Under the pieces are notes generated by a model. It did no database searches. It worked only from the letters and a program-made list of their open reading frames with translations, and was not told the origin of the DNA. The translations under genes and the position numbers were made by a program. From Tolypothrix sp. NIES-4075 (lineage in GTDB: Bacteria; Cyanobacteriota; Cyanobacteriia; Cyanobacteriales; Nostocaceae), in contig NZ_BDUC01000002.1 of assembly GCF_002218085.1 (NCBI RefSeq), positions 620,001 to 684,000 of the forward strand: a stretch of DNA of 64,000 nucleotides. The letters run 5' to 3'. Positions 34,379 through 42,194 of the stretch are shown in pieces. How positions within the stretch are numbered: position 1 is the stretch's first letter; the number at the start of each line of letters is the position of its first letter.

Positions 34379-36166
34379 ATGCGAACTCACTATTGCGGCG
34401 CACTCCGTTCCTCACATATTGGAGAAACTGTCACCTTATACGGATGGGTAGACCGTCGCCGCGATCATGGGGGTGTGATATTCTTAGATTTACGCGATCG
34501 CTCTGGCGTTGTCCAAATTGTCAGCGATCCCCAACGTACCCCAGATTCTTACGAACCAGCAAACGCTCTGCGTAATGAATACGTCGTGGAAATCACAGGC
34601 AGGGTAACGCAGCGTCCCTCTGAATCGCTAAATACCCGCATCCCCACAGGCGAAGTGGAAATCTACGCTGATAAAATCGAGCTACTAAACGCAGTTCGCA
34701 AACAGTTACCTTTTCAAGTTTCCACCGCAGACAGCGAGAATGTGCGGGAAGATTTGCGGCTGAAATATCGTTATCTAGATTTGCGACGCGATCGCATGGC
34801 ACATAACTTACAATTACGCCATGAAGTTGTCAAAACCATGCGTCGCTATCTGGAAGATGTAGAAAACTTCATCGAAGTTGAAACCCCCATCTTAACTCGT
34901 TCCACCCCCGAAGGCGCACGCGATTACATCTTACCCAGTCGTGTCAGCCCTGGTGAGTGGTTTGCACTTCCCCAATCACCGCAGCTATTCAAACAGATAT
35001 TGATGGTAGCAGGATGCGATCGCTATTATCAAATTGCTCGTTGTTTCCGCGACGAAGATTTACGCGCAGACAGACAACCAGAATTTACGCAATTGGACAT
35101 GGAAATGAGCTTCATGTCCCAAGAAGAAATTATCGAACTTAACGAGAAGTTAGTTTCGCATATCTTCAAAACAGTTAAAGATATCGAATTACAACTTCCC
35201 TTTCCCCGTCTCACCTACGCAGAGGCAATGGAACGTTACGGCAGTGATAAACCTGATACCCGCTACGGTCTGGAACTAGTCAATGTTTCGGATATATTAA
35301 AAGACTCTGGTTTCAAAGTCTTTCGGGAAGCCGTTGCCAATGGCGGTATTGTGAAAATATTGCCGATTCCCAACGGGAATGATACAATCTCTAATGTCCG
35401 TATTAAACCGGGTGGCGACTTATTTAAAGAAGCTGCTGAAGCTGGTGCCAAAGGTTTAGCATACATCCGCGTCAGAGAAGATGGGGAAATCGACACCATC
35501 GGCGCAATTAAAGACAACTTAACACCAGAACAAAAGCAAGAAATTTTGCGCCGCACCGATGCCAAACCCGGACATTTGCTATTATTTGCGGCAGCGGATG
35601 CGGCAACTGTCAATAAGACTTTAGATAGATTGCGGCAAGTCATCGCCAAAGAATATAAGTTAATCGATCCGGAAAAAATCAACTTGCTCTGGGTGGTAGA
35701 TTTCCCGATGTTTGAGTGGAATGCTGACGAAAAACGCCTAGAAGCATTGCACCATCCATTTACAGCACCGCATCCTGATGATTTGTCCGACTTGAAAACC
35801 GCCCGCGCCCAAGCATATGATTTAGTTTACAACGGCTTTGAAGTTGGTGGTGGTAGTCGGCGGATTTATCAGCGAGAAATTCAAGAAGAAGTATTTGAAG
35901 CGATCGGTTTATCTCCGGAAGAAGCACAAAGTAAATTTGGCTTTCTTTTAGAGGCATTTGAATATGGTACACCGCCGCATGGTGGTATCGCCTACGGTTT
36001 AGATCGCTTGGTGATGTTGTTAGCTGGGGAAGAATCAATTCGCGATGTAATTGCTTTTCCGAAAACGCAACAAGCGCGTTGTTTGTTAACAGATGCACCT
36101 TCGAGTGTGGATGCAAAGCAGTTGAAAGAATTGCACGTTGCATCGACTTATAAACCGAAGTCTTAA
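34379..36166 (+). CDS. aspS: Aspartyl-tRNA synthetase
   Basis: 595 residues, ATG at 34379, typical bacterial length. It charges tRNA-Asp with aspartate. The N-terminal OB-fold for the anticodon is seen in VTLYGWVDRRRDHGGVIFLD. The class II core has motif 2 (RCFRDEDLRADRQPEFTQLD) and motif 3 (GGIAYGLDRLVMLLAG), and PLFKQ-like PQLFKQILMVAG. A GAD insertion domain occupies roughly residues 290-410. I cannot tell from sequence whether it also charges tRNA-Asn. It appears monocistronic, with a long inverted repeat after the stop. Confidence 0.98.
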   Translation: MRTHYCGALRSSHIGETVTLYGWVDRRRDHGGVIFLDLRDRSGVVQIVSDPQRTPDSYEPANALRNEYVVEITGRVTQRPSESLNTRIPTGEVEIYADKIELLNAVRKQLPFQVSTADSENVREDLRLKYRYLDLRRDRMAHNLQLRHEVVKTMRRYLEDVENFIEVETPILTRSTPEGARDYILPSRVSPGEWFALPQSPQLFKQILMVAGCDRYYQIARCFRDEDLRADRQPEFTQLDMEMSFMSQEEIIELNEKLVSHIFKTVKDIELQLPFPRLTYAEAMERYGSDKPDTRYGLELVNVSDILKDSGFKVFREAVANGGIVKILPIPNGNDTISNVRIKPGGDLFKEAAEAGAKGLAYIRVREDGEIDTIGAIKDNLTPEQKQEILRRTDAKPGHLLLFAAADAATVNKTLDRLRQVIAKEYKLIDPEKINLLWVVDFPMFEWNADEKRLEALHHPFTAPHPDDLSDLKTARAQAYDLVYNGFEVGGGSRRIYQREIQEEVFEAIGLSPEEAQSKFGFLLEAFEYGTPPHGGIAYGLDRLVMLLAGEESIRDVIAFPKTQQARCLLTDAPSSVDAKQLKELHVASTYKPKS

Positions 36167-36192
36167 ACTTCATCCCCGCTTATTGAAAAGTT

Positions 36193-36225
36193 AGATCCCC
36201 GACTTATTAAATAAGTCGGGGATCT
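36193..36225. terminator. 16-bp inverted repeat after aspS
   Basis: AGATCCCCGACTTATT, one base, then AATAAGTCGGGGATCT, a perfect stem 27 bases after the aspS stop and between convergent genes. No T-run follows. It may act as a terminator or be a repeat element; a half copy of the TGTAGAGACG family (CCGGAACGTCTCTACA) lies at 36251-36266. Confidence 0.55.
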
Positions 36226-36318
36226 GGACACCGCAATTGTGGAGCTTTTGCCGGAACGTCTCTACATACAATATGTCTAATTTGTAGGACATGATATAAT
36301 TCAGCCACAGGACTCTAA

Positions 36319-37953
36319 CTATTTGCTTAATTTCCAAAGACCAAGATTTTCTGGATAAATGTTTTTTTCAATCTTGTATTTCTGTTGGTTTTCAAGCTTA
36401 TCTAAGAATACTTGCGGAATAGTATTATAGTAAGGATTGTATAAAAATACGTCACTAAAATTACTGCTAAAATTATCAGATATTTGCGCCACATTTGACT
36501 TATTCACCAATCGAAGCCGCACTTTTGGAGCAAGCACATGACTGAGAAACATTGGATCGCCTATAGACGAGCTTCCCTCACAAGAAACAATTAAAAGTGG
36601 GTTGGCAGTTTGGTTGATAATTCTAACCATTTGAGGAGTATAAATGTTAAGAGACTTGAGCCACCAAGTTTCTGCTTGAGAACTAATTGCACAAGACATG
36701 ACTCCGGCTGAAATCAGCACAACCATGACAAGTTGCCAAAGCTTTCGTTTTTGGTTGTTAACAGTGGAGATAATTTGAGTTGCCAGCAGATATGCAACAG
36801 CAAGCTGAATACCCAAATAGGTAGGAATGAGATACCGAGAAGCTTGCGATCGCACTCCTCCCAAAATTAAATCAGGCATTGCCAGAGGTAGCGCTGTCAC
36901 TGCCATCAATGTTAATACAAATAACCAAATTTGCTTCGGAGTATGACGACAGATAAAATAAATCGAATATACTACAAAAATTAAAATAACAGGAATCAAA
37001 AATTTAACTATCGATTTCAATACAGAGTCATTATAAACACTCCTCAAATCAAAGTTAAAATCAATGAAAAAATAGCTCAAATTAACAATCCAAGACTTAA
37101 TCAAACTTAACCGGGATATTCTACTAGATGTCCAACCTGTTGTTTCATTAACTTTCCCTAAATGAGTAATAACAATTACTAGCCAAGGCGTGAAAGCGAT
37201 CAGCCCCAATAAAGATGCCAGCAAATAAGCAATAACCCTCTGAGTGAATCGAAAGCGTTCAATTACAAATACGTAAACACCATGAGCGATCGTCACTAAC
37301 ACAGAAAACAGAAATGTATACAGCCCTAATGCCACAGATACTGCATACATTAACCAACCAAGCTTTGTTTGTACTCGCATTGCCCGTAGCAGTGTTGCAC
37401 TAGATAACAAAGTTGTCACACTCCACAAACTATATTCCCGCGCTTCCTGTGCGTACAGCACATGAAATGGTGACACAGCTATTAGTGCAACTGCAACCCA
37501 TCCTACAAACGATGACTCAAATAATTCTAGACATAGCCAATAAATACAAGGAAATGCCAGTAAACTCATCAAAGCAGGCACACTTCTTGTCACCGCAACA
37601 GAACTACCAAACAATTGCGCCCAAAATCGCGTCAGCACATAATATAGTGGTGGATGTTGAGCGTCTTCTACTGCCAAAGATTGTATAGTATCTGTTAAAG
37701 TTTTTTCCGGAGCAAGACGCTGATATTTTTGTAAATCTTTAACGCCAATTTCTTGACCATTGCAGATTTGTCCAACTGTTTCTGCCACTGTGTAACCAGA
37801 AATCCGTAATGAGGTAAAAGTCTCGTCAAACCAGTAAACTTTTCGGTCAATATTGACCAAGCGAAAAAATACACCCAATACTAATAAAACAACCACTAAA
37901 AACCGTAACCCTTTCGGAGGAAATGCCCAAACATTCGGTAAGTTGCTGTTCAT
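36319..37953 (-). CDS. Membrane glycosyltransferase of the GT39/ArnT type
   Basis: 544 residues. About 11 hydrophobic helices start with RFLVVVLLVLGVFFRLVN, directly followed by KVYWFDETFTSLR, in which the Asp-Glu pair at the first outer loop is the catalytic signature of GT-C transferases that use polyprenyl-phosphate sugars. QHPPLYYVLTRFWAQLFGSS is the second typical segment. A soluble C-terminal part of about 110 residues follows. Sugar and acceptor are unknown. The divergent neighbour is a polyprenyl-phosphate glycosyltransferase, which could make the sugar donor for this enzyme; that pairing is inference. Confidence 0.85.
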   Translation of the reverse strand: MNSNLPNVWAFPPKGLRFLVVVLLVLGVFFRLVNIDRKVYWFDETFTSLRISGYTVAETVGQICNGQEIGVKDLQKYQRLAPEKTLTDTIQSLAVEDAQHPPLYYVLTRFWAQLFGSSVAVTRSVPALMSLLAFPCIYWLCLELFESSFVGWVAVALIAVSPFHVLYAQEAREYSLWSVTTLLSSATLLRAMRVQTKLGWLMYAVSVALGLYTFLFSVLVTIAHGVYVFVIERFRFTQRVIAYLLASLLGLIAFTPWLVIVITHLGKVNETTGWTSSRISRLSLIKSWIVNLSYFFIDFNFDLRSVYNDSVLKSIVKFLIPVILIFVVYSIYFICRHTPKQIWLFVLTLMAVTALPLAMPDLILGGVRSQASRYLIPTYLGIQLAVAYLLATQIISTVNNQKRKLWQLVMVVLISAGVMSCAISSQAETWWLKSLNIYTPQMVRIINQTANPLLIVSCEGSSSIGDPMFLSHVLAPKVRLRLVNKSNVAQISDNFSSNFSDVFLYNPYYNTIPQVFLDKLENQQKYKIEKNIYPENLGLWKLSK

Positions 37954-38211
37954 ATACGAAGTTGAATAGCGATTTTATACAAAGTAGTATTAGTTTGTCG
38001 GCAAGTCAAAGCTTAGTATAAAGAATAACGATAACTTTTTAATTACCTCTTTTGGCTGAAAATACAAACGAGAATTACTAAATTTAATTTTTGGAAAATA
38101 ATATTACTTTTTGTATATGTCTTTTGATAGAAAATCTTTAACACCAGCTCTACATAGCTTTCCTCAAGCATAATTACTAACAACACCGTTTCCCCATATA
38201 ATCATTTCTGC

Positions 38212-39456
38212 ATGAGTATCATTGAACCTGATTCACTTTTGTCAGTGCCAACTGGTGCATTACAGATTCCTGAATTACCGCCAAGTACAGTGGATGCAGG
38301 TAGTGAAAACATCCTCTTGTCTTTGGTGATTCCGACTTACAAAGAACGAGAAAATATCAAGAACGTTGTCACAATATTGAGCCAACTACTAGATGAGTCT
38401 ATCCCTGGAAATTACGAGTTGATTGTAGTGGACGATGATAGCCCAGACCGCACTTGGGAAGTTGCCGAGTCTCTAACGCGAGAATATCGGCAATTACGGG
38501 TCATGCGTCGTCAAAATGAGCGGGGGCTTTCAAGTGCGGTGATTCGCGGCTGGCAAGCCGCAATGGGACGTGTTTTAGGAGTAATTGATGGGGATTTACA
38601 GCATCCGCCAGAGGTACTGACGCAATTGTTACGCGCCATTCAAAAAGGTGCAGACATGGCAGTAGCTAGTCGTCACGTAGATGGGGGTGGTGTAAGTAGC
38701 TGGAGTTTTGTCCGGCGTTTCTTGTCTCGTGGCGCTCAGTTGTTAGGGTTAATTATTTTACCGAATGTACTAGGTAGGGTATCTGACCCGATGAGCGGTT
38801 ATTTTATGGTACGTCGAAGTTCCATAGCTGGTGCTACGCTCAATCCAGTAGGATACAAAATTCTCCTTGAGGTGATTGGACGGGGTAAGGTGCGCGAAAT
38901 TGCCGAAGTTGGCTATGTGTTCTGCGAGCGTGTTAAGGGTGAAAGTAAAGTCACGAGTAAGCAATATATCGACTACATACACCACTTAGTACGGTTAAGA
39001 CTAGCTACAGGACGGTTGGGAAAAATCAGTCAACGCATCAATTTTCCTGTTGGTCGATTTCTCCGTTTTGGCTTGGTGGGACTGAGTGGAGTATTTGTAG
39101 ATATGACACTGCTTTACTTGCTCAGTGACCCAAGTACATTGGCTTTGCCTTTAACTCGCAGTAAAATCATTGCTGGTGAAATTGCGATTATCAATAATTT
39201 TTTGTGGAATGATGCTTGGACTTTTGCTGATGTTTCTAGCGGGCAGCACGAATGGCGTCAACGCATGAAGCGATTTTTGAAATTCAACATTATTTGTCTT
39301 GCTGGTTTGGTGTTGAATGTGCTGGTGTTGAATATTGTGTTTAATTTTATTATACAAAACCGCTATATCGCAAATTTGATTGCGATCGCTGTTGCTACTG
39401 TCTGGAACTTCTGGGTTAACCTTAAACTCAGTTGGCGCGTGACGCAAGTCAAATAA
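38212..39456 (+). CDS. Polyprenyl (dolichol)-phosphate glycosyltransferase fused to a GtrA-like membrane domain
   Basis: 414 residues. The N-terminal half is a GT2 domain: LLSLVIPTYKERENIKNVV, IVVDDDSPDRTWE with the nucleotide-binding Asp, and VLGVIDGDLQHPP with the DxD-like metal site. The family transfers mannose or glucose from a nucleotide sugar to a polyprenyl phosphate. The C-terminal half begins FLRFGLVGLSGVFVDMTLLY and has four membrane helices of the GtrA type. This fusion occurs in several bacteria and probably couples lipid-sugar synthesis to flipping. It lies head to head with the GT39 gene, 258 bases apart. Confidence 0.92.
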   Translation: MSIIEPDSLLSVPTGALQIPELPPSTVDAGSENILLSLVIPTYKERENIKNVVTILSQLLDESIPGNYELIVVDDDSPDRTWEVAESLTREYRQLRVMRRQNERGLSSAVIRGWQAAMGRVLGVIDGDLQHPPEVLTQLLRAIQKGADMAVASRHVDGGGVSSWSFVRRFLSRGAQLLGLIILPNVLGRVSDPMSGYFMVRRSSIAGATLNPVGYKILLEVIGRGKVREIAEVGYVFCERVKGESKVTSKQYIDYIHHLVRLRLATGRLGKISQRINFPVGRFLRFGLVGLSGVFVDMTLLYLLSDPSTLALPLTRSKIIAGEIAIINNFLWNDAWTFADVSSGQHEWRQRMKRFLKFNIICLAGLVLNVLVLNIVFNFIIQNRYIANLIAIAVATVWNFWVNLKLSWRVTQVK

Positions 39457-39895
39457 AGGATAAAGGATGAAGTAAGACCATTACTACAAGCACCATTATT
39501 TATTTCTGGTGCAGATAGAAAGCACATAAGATATTTCAATTATTATGATTTCTCCGTGGAGTCTTACTTCATACTTTATACTTCATGCTTCAGATGATAT
39601 ATCCGGAAATACTTATAAGTTTGGCTGTTTAAAAAATGGAAGTGTTAAGTACTAAAGTGTAAATAAACGATACTGCTTAAAACTTAAGATATGAGCGGTA
39701 AACCGCTCACTACATAGCAGAATTATTCAAGTAGCAATTACAACGACAACAGCAGGTGTAGAAAAGCTGCTTGTCTAGACACGAATTTATCAACATTTAC
39801 CGGAATTTAATCAACTCAATCAGTATCAACAATGACAGGGCACAACAATCAATGGCTGATTGACTTTTGATGATACCACGGGTGAAGGATAAAAA
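39457..39895. other. Intergenic region with an inverted repeat and a dispersed palindrome
   Basis: ATGAAGTAAGAC (39467-39478) faces GTCTTACTTCAT (39561-39572), bracketing 106 bp without a frame. The reversed copy of the GTGAGCGGTTTACCGCTCA palindrome lies at 39691-39715. No gene is seen. Confidence 0.6.
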
Positions 39896-40579
39896 ATGAT
39901 TAAATTTCTCGTCAATTGCTTAGTTTTCGTCATCGACAAGTTATATAAAGAACGTCCTTACGCCCGTTTTTACGTTTTGGAAACCGTGGCGCGTGTTCCT
40001 TATTTTTCCTTCGTTTCAGTACTGCACTTATACGAAACTTTAGGGATATGGCGCAAAGCTGAATGGCTCAAAGTCCACTTTGCTCAAGCTTGGAATGAAT
40101 ACCATCACTTGCTAATTATGGAATCTCTAGGCGGAAATCGCCGCTTTATTGACAGATTTCTTGCCCGTTTTACAGCTTTGATTTACTACTGGGTAATTGT
40201 ATTTTTATACATGGTTTCACCACGTCACGCTTACTACTTCAGCCAATTGGTAGAAGAACATGCCTACCACACTTATGATAACTTTCTGCGTAGAAATGCA
40301 GCGAAACTCAAACAGCTACCCGCACCGATAGTTGCAATCAACTATTACCGCGATGGGGACTTGTATATGTTCGACGAATTTCAAACATCCCGTCGTCCTT
40401 TTGAGCGTCGCCCGGTAATTAACAACTTGTATGATGTCTTTGTCTGCATTCGCGACGACGAAGCAGAACACGTTACGACTGCGATCCAATGCCTTCACCC
40501 ACAAGCGCAAACAACTTTTAAAAGTCCTCACGCTGCTTATACAGCAGATTGCAACAAGGTTCGGTACAGATTATTGTAA
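39896..40579 (+). CDS. Alternative oxidase / plastid-terminal-oxidase-like plastoquinol oxidase
   Basis: 227 residues, ATG at 39896 with AAGGA upstream. It should oxidise plastoquinol and reduce oxygen to water as a membrane-surface di-iron enzyme, a safety valve for photosynthetic electrons. The iron-ligand motifs are in order: LETVARVPYF, NEYHHLLIMESLGGN, VEEHAYHTYDNF and RDDEAEHV. The interior segments YYWVIVFLYMVSPRHAYYFS and the RDGDLYMFDEFQ region are as in the PTOX branch. It lacks the transit peptide and other extensions of plant enzymes. The hairpin GGGCACAAC/GTTGTGCCC follows the stop directly. Confidence 0.94.
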   Translation: MIKFLVNCLVFVIDKLYKERPYARFYVLETVARVPYFSFVSVLHLYETLGIWRKAEWLKVHFAQAWNEYHHLLIMESLGGNRRFIDRFLARFTALIYYWVIVFLYMVSPRHAYYFSQLVEEHAYHTYDNFLRRNAAKLKQLPAPIVAINYYRDGDLYMFDEFQTSRRPFERRPVINNLYDVFVCIRDDEAEHVTTAIQCLHPQAQTTFKSPHAAYTADCNKVRYRLL

Positions 40580-40601
40580 GGGCACAACGGGCGTTGTGCC
40601 C
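40580..40601. repeat. Hairpin repeat directly after the oxidase stop
   Basis: GGGCACAAC, loop GGGC, GTTGTGCCC: a perfect 9-bp stem beginning at the base after the stop. No T-run follows. A comparable palindrome, GTAGGGACAATT/AATTGTCCCTAC, lies at 53301-53328. Confidence 0.7.
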
Positions 40602-41032
40602 CTACCTATGTACCTCCTGCAACCTGAAAAACGCTGTATAATTACAAAGAAAGGCAGATGGCAGAGGGCAGAAGGCAGAAGGAAAGAAGTATTAATAAAA
40701 ACTTTAGTTCTGGGTATAAAGCCCAGTTTAAACAAAGAATTGTATCGAGACGCGTAGAGCGAGATACAAAGCGTCACAGCCGCGCGTCCCACGTTTTTAA
40801 ACGTGGGTTCATAAGTGCCCTCTGCCTTCGTACTTCTGCCTTCTGAATCCCACGAGTGCAGCAGACACACAGCGTGAAGCTGTTGGTTAGGGCTTTAAAA
40901 CAAACCTCTCCCTGAATTTGGCTTTAGCCAAATTCGTCCCTCCCCTACTAGGGGAGGGTATGTAAAGCGTAGCTTTGCGGGGGAGAGGTTTTGCGGAAAT
41001 TATGGGTAATTTACTAAATATGATGTAACGCC
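40602..41032. other. Intergenic region with short tandem repeats and G/C-rich hairpins
   Basis: GGCAGAAGG-like units at about 40655-40685 and a second G/C-rich block with CCCTCCCCTACTAGGGGAGGG at about 40938-40960. No gene is seen; the open frames here are low-complexity. Confidence 0.5.
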
Positions 41033-41060
41033 AAAAAAGAAAACCCGCTTTCGCGGGCTG
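41033..41060 (-). terminator. Intrinsic terminator of the small leftward gene
   Basis: On the minus strand, CAGCCCGCGAAAGCGGG is followed by TTTTCTTTTTT: a GC stem (CCCGC/GCGGG with loop GAAA) and a T-run, placed about 40 bases after the stop of the 51-residue gene. Confidence 0.85.
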
Positions 41061-41098
41061 TTTATCAAGAAATAATTCTTTACAATTGTGGCGCTTGT

Positions 41099-41254
41099 TT
41101 AACCTATATACTTCATTTCGGCTTCTAGTTGACGCACTAGGTTTTCATCACCTTTGGCTCTAGCTACTTGCAAGCGATGTTCTAGGTTTTTTTGCAGATT
41201 TTGGTGATGAGTTTCTTCAGCTTGTTTTGCTGCTTGCATTCTGTTATTAAACAT
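41099..41254 (-). CDS. 51-residue helical protein, possibly PirA-like
   Basis: ATG at 41254 with AAGGAAAG upstream and a terminator after the stop, so it is a real small gene. The sequence starts MFNNRMQAAKQAEETHHQNL and continues QKNLEHRLQVARAKGDENLV, RQLEAEMKYIG: one charged, helical protein with an alpha-helical heptad-like pattern. Small proteins with an R.QLE.E...I/L end occur widely in cyanobacteria. One such family, PirA, binds the PII signalling protein and tunes arginine synthesis. The resemblance here is from memory and uncertain. It has no cysteine and no membrane segment. Confidence 0.7.
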   Translation of the reverse strand: MFNNRMQAAKQAEETHHQNLQKNLEHRLQVARAKGDENLVRQLEAEMKYIG

Positions 41255-41360
41255 AAGTCTTTCCTTTATATCTTCATTTATTAATATAGCACAACTTCCG
41301 TAACATAGGCTACAGAAAAATGTGGTTTTATATATTTTAATTTAAATATTTTTTTCTCAG

Positions 41361-42152
41361 ATGAGTCAAATTACGTTACTCAGCGATTTTGGCGATCGCG
41401 ATGTGTATGTCGGCGTAATGAAGGGAGTAATCGCCCAAATTAACCCAAAATTAACAGTGATAGACTTAACGCACCAAATTCCGCCGCAAAACATCGCTGC
41501 GGCGAGATTTTGTCTGATGAATGCTTATGGTTATTTCCCAAAGGGGACAGTGCATGTAGCGGTGGTAGATCCGGGGGTGGGAGGAATCAGGAGAGCGATC
41601 GCCTTACAATTAGCTGATGGGTTTTTGGTGGGACCTGACAATGGTATATTTAGCGGGGTACTTAGTCAAAGTCCCGCCATTGCCGCAGTCGAACTGACAA
41701 ACTCTCAATATTGGCGAACTCAACAACCCAGCAAAACTTTTCACGGAAGAGATATTTTTGCACCTGTGGCAGCGCATCTCAAGAGCGGTGTTTCTTTAAA
41801 AGAGCTAGGCAGAGAAATCGATTTAGCAAAGCTGATAAAGTTAAATTTAGCAGAATGCAGTTTAACACAAACTGGTGTAACGGGTTGTATACAATATATT
41901 GACCATTTTGGCAACTTAGTTAGCAATATTTCAGCAAGTTACGTGGAAGGAAAAACCTGGTATGTCAAAGCTGCGGGTTTGACGATACCAGGTTGTGAAA
42001 CTTACGCAGATGTGCAAATTGGGGATGCGATCGCTTTAATTGGCAGTCATGGCTGGGTAGAAATTGCCATCAACAGCGGTAATGCACAGTTACAGTTGCA
42101 TATACAGTTGGGAGATAAGGTAGAAGTGTGTTTTGAGCGATCGCGCTTTTAG
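41361..42152 (+). CDS. SAM hydrolase / S-adenosyl-L-methionine hydroxide adenosyltransferase (DUF62)
   Basis: 263 residues, starting MSQITLLSDFGDRDVYVGVM. The family splits S-adenosylmethionine into adenosine and methionine with water. Signature segments are present: LSDFGDRDVYVGVMKGVI at the N-terminus, AVVDPGVGG with the active-site Asp, LVGPDNGIFS, and FHGRDIFAPVAAHL. The C-terminal beta-barrel contains YIDHFGNLVSNI. It lacks the extra loop that fluorinases and chlorinases carry, as far as can be seen, so hydrolysis is more likely than halogenation. Its physiological role in cyanobacteria is not known. It ends 42 bases before the stop of the convergent surface-protein gene. Confidence 0.93.
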   Translation: MSQITLLSDFGDRDVYVGVMKGVIAQINPKLTVIDLTHQIPPQNIAAARFCLMNAYGYFPKGTVHVAVVDPGVGGIRRAIALQLADGFLVGPDNGIFSGVLSQSPAIAAVELTNSQYWRTQQPSKTFHGRDIFAPVAAHLKSGVSLKELGREIDLAKLIKLNLAECSLTQTGVTGCIQYIDHFGNLVSNISASYVEGKTWYVKAAGLTIPGCETYADVQIGDAIALIGSHGWVEIAINSGNAQLQLHIQLGDKVEVCFERSRF

Positions 42153-42194
42153 AGAGAGGGCGATCGCAACAATGAGTGGAAAAATGTGGATAGC

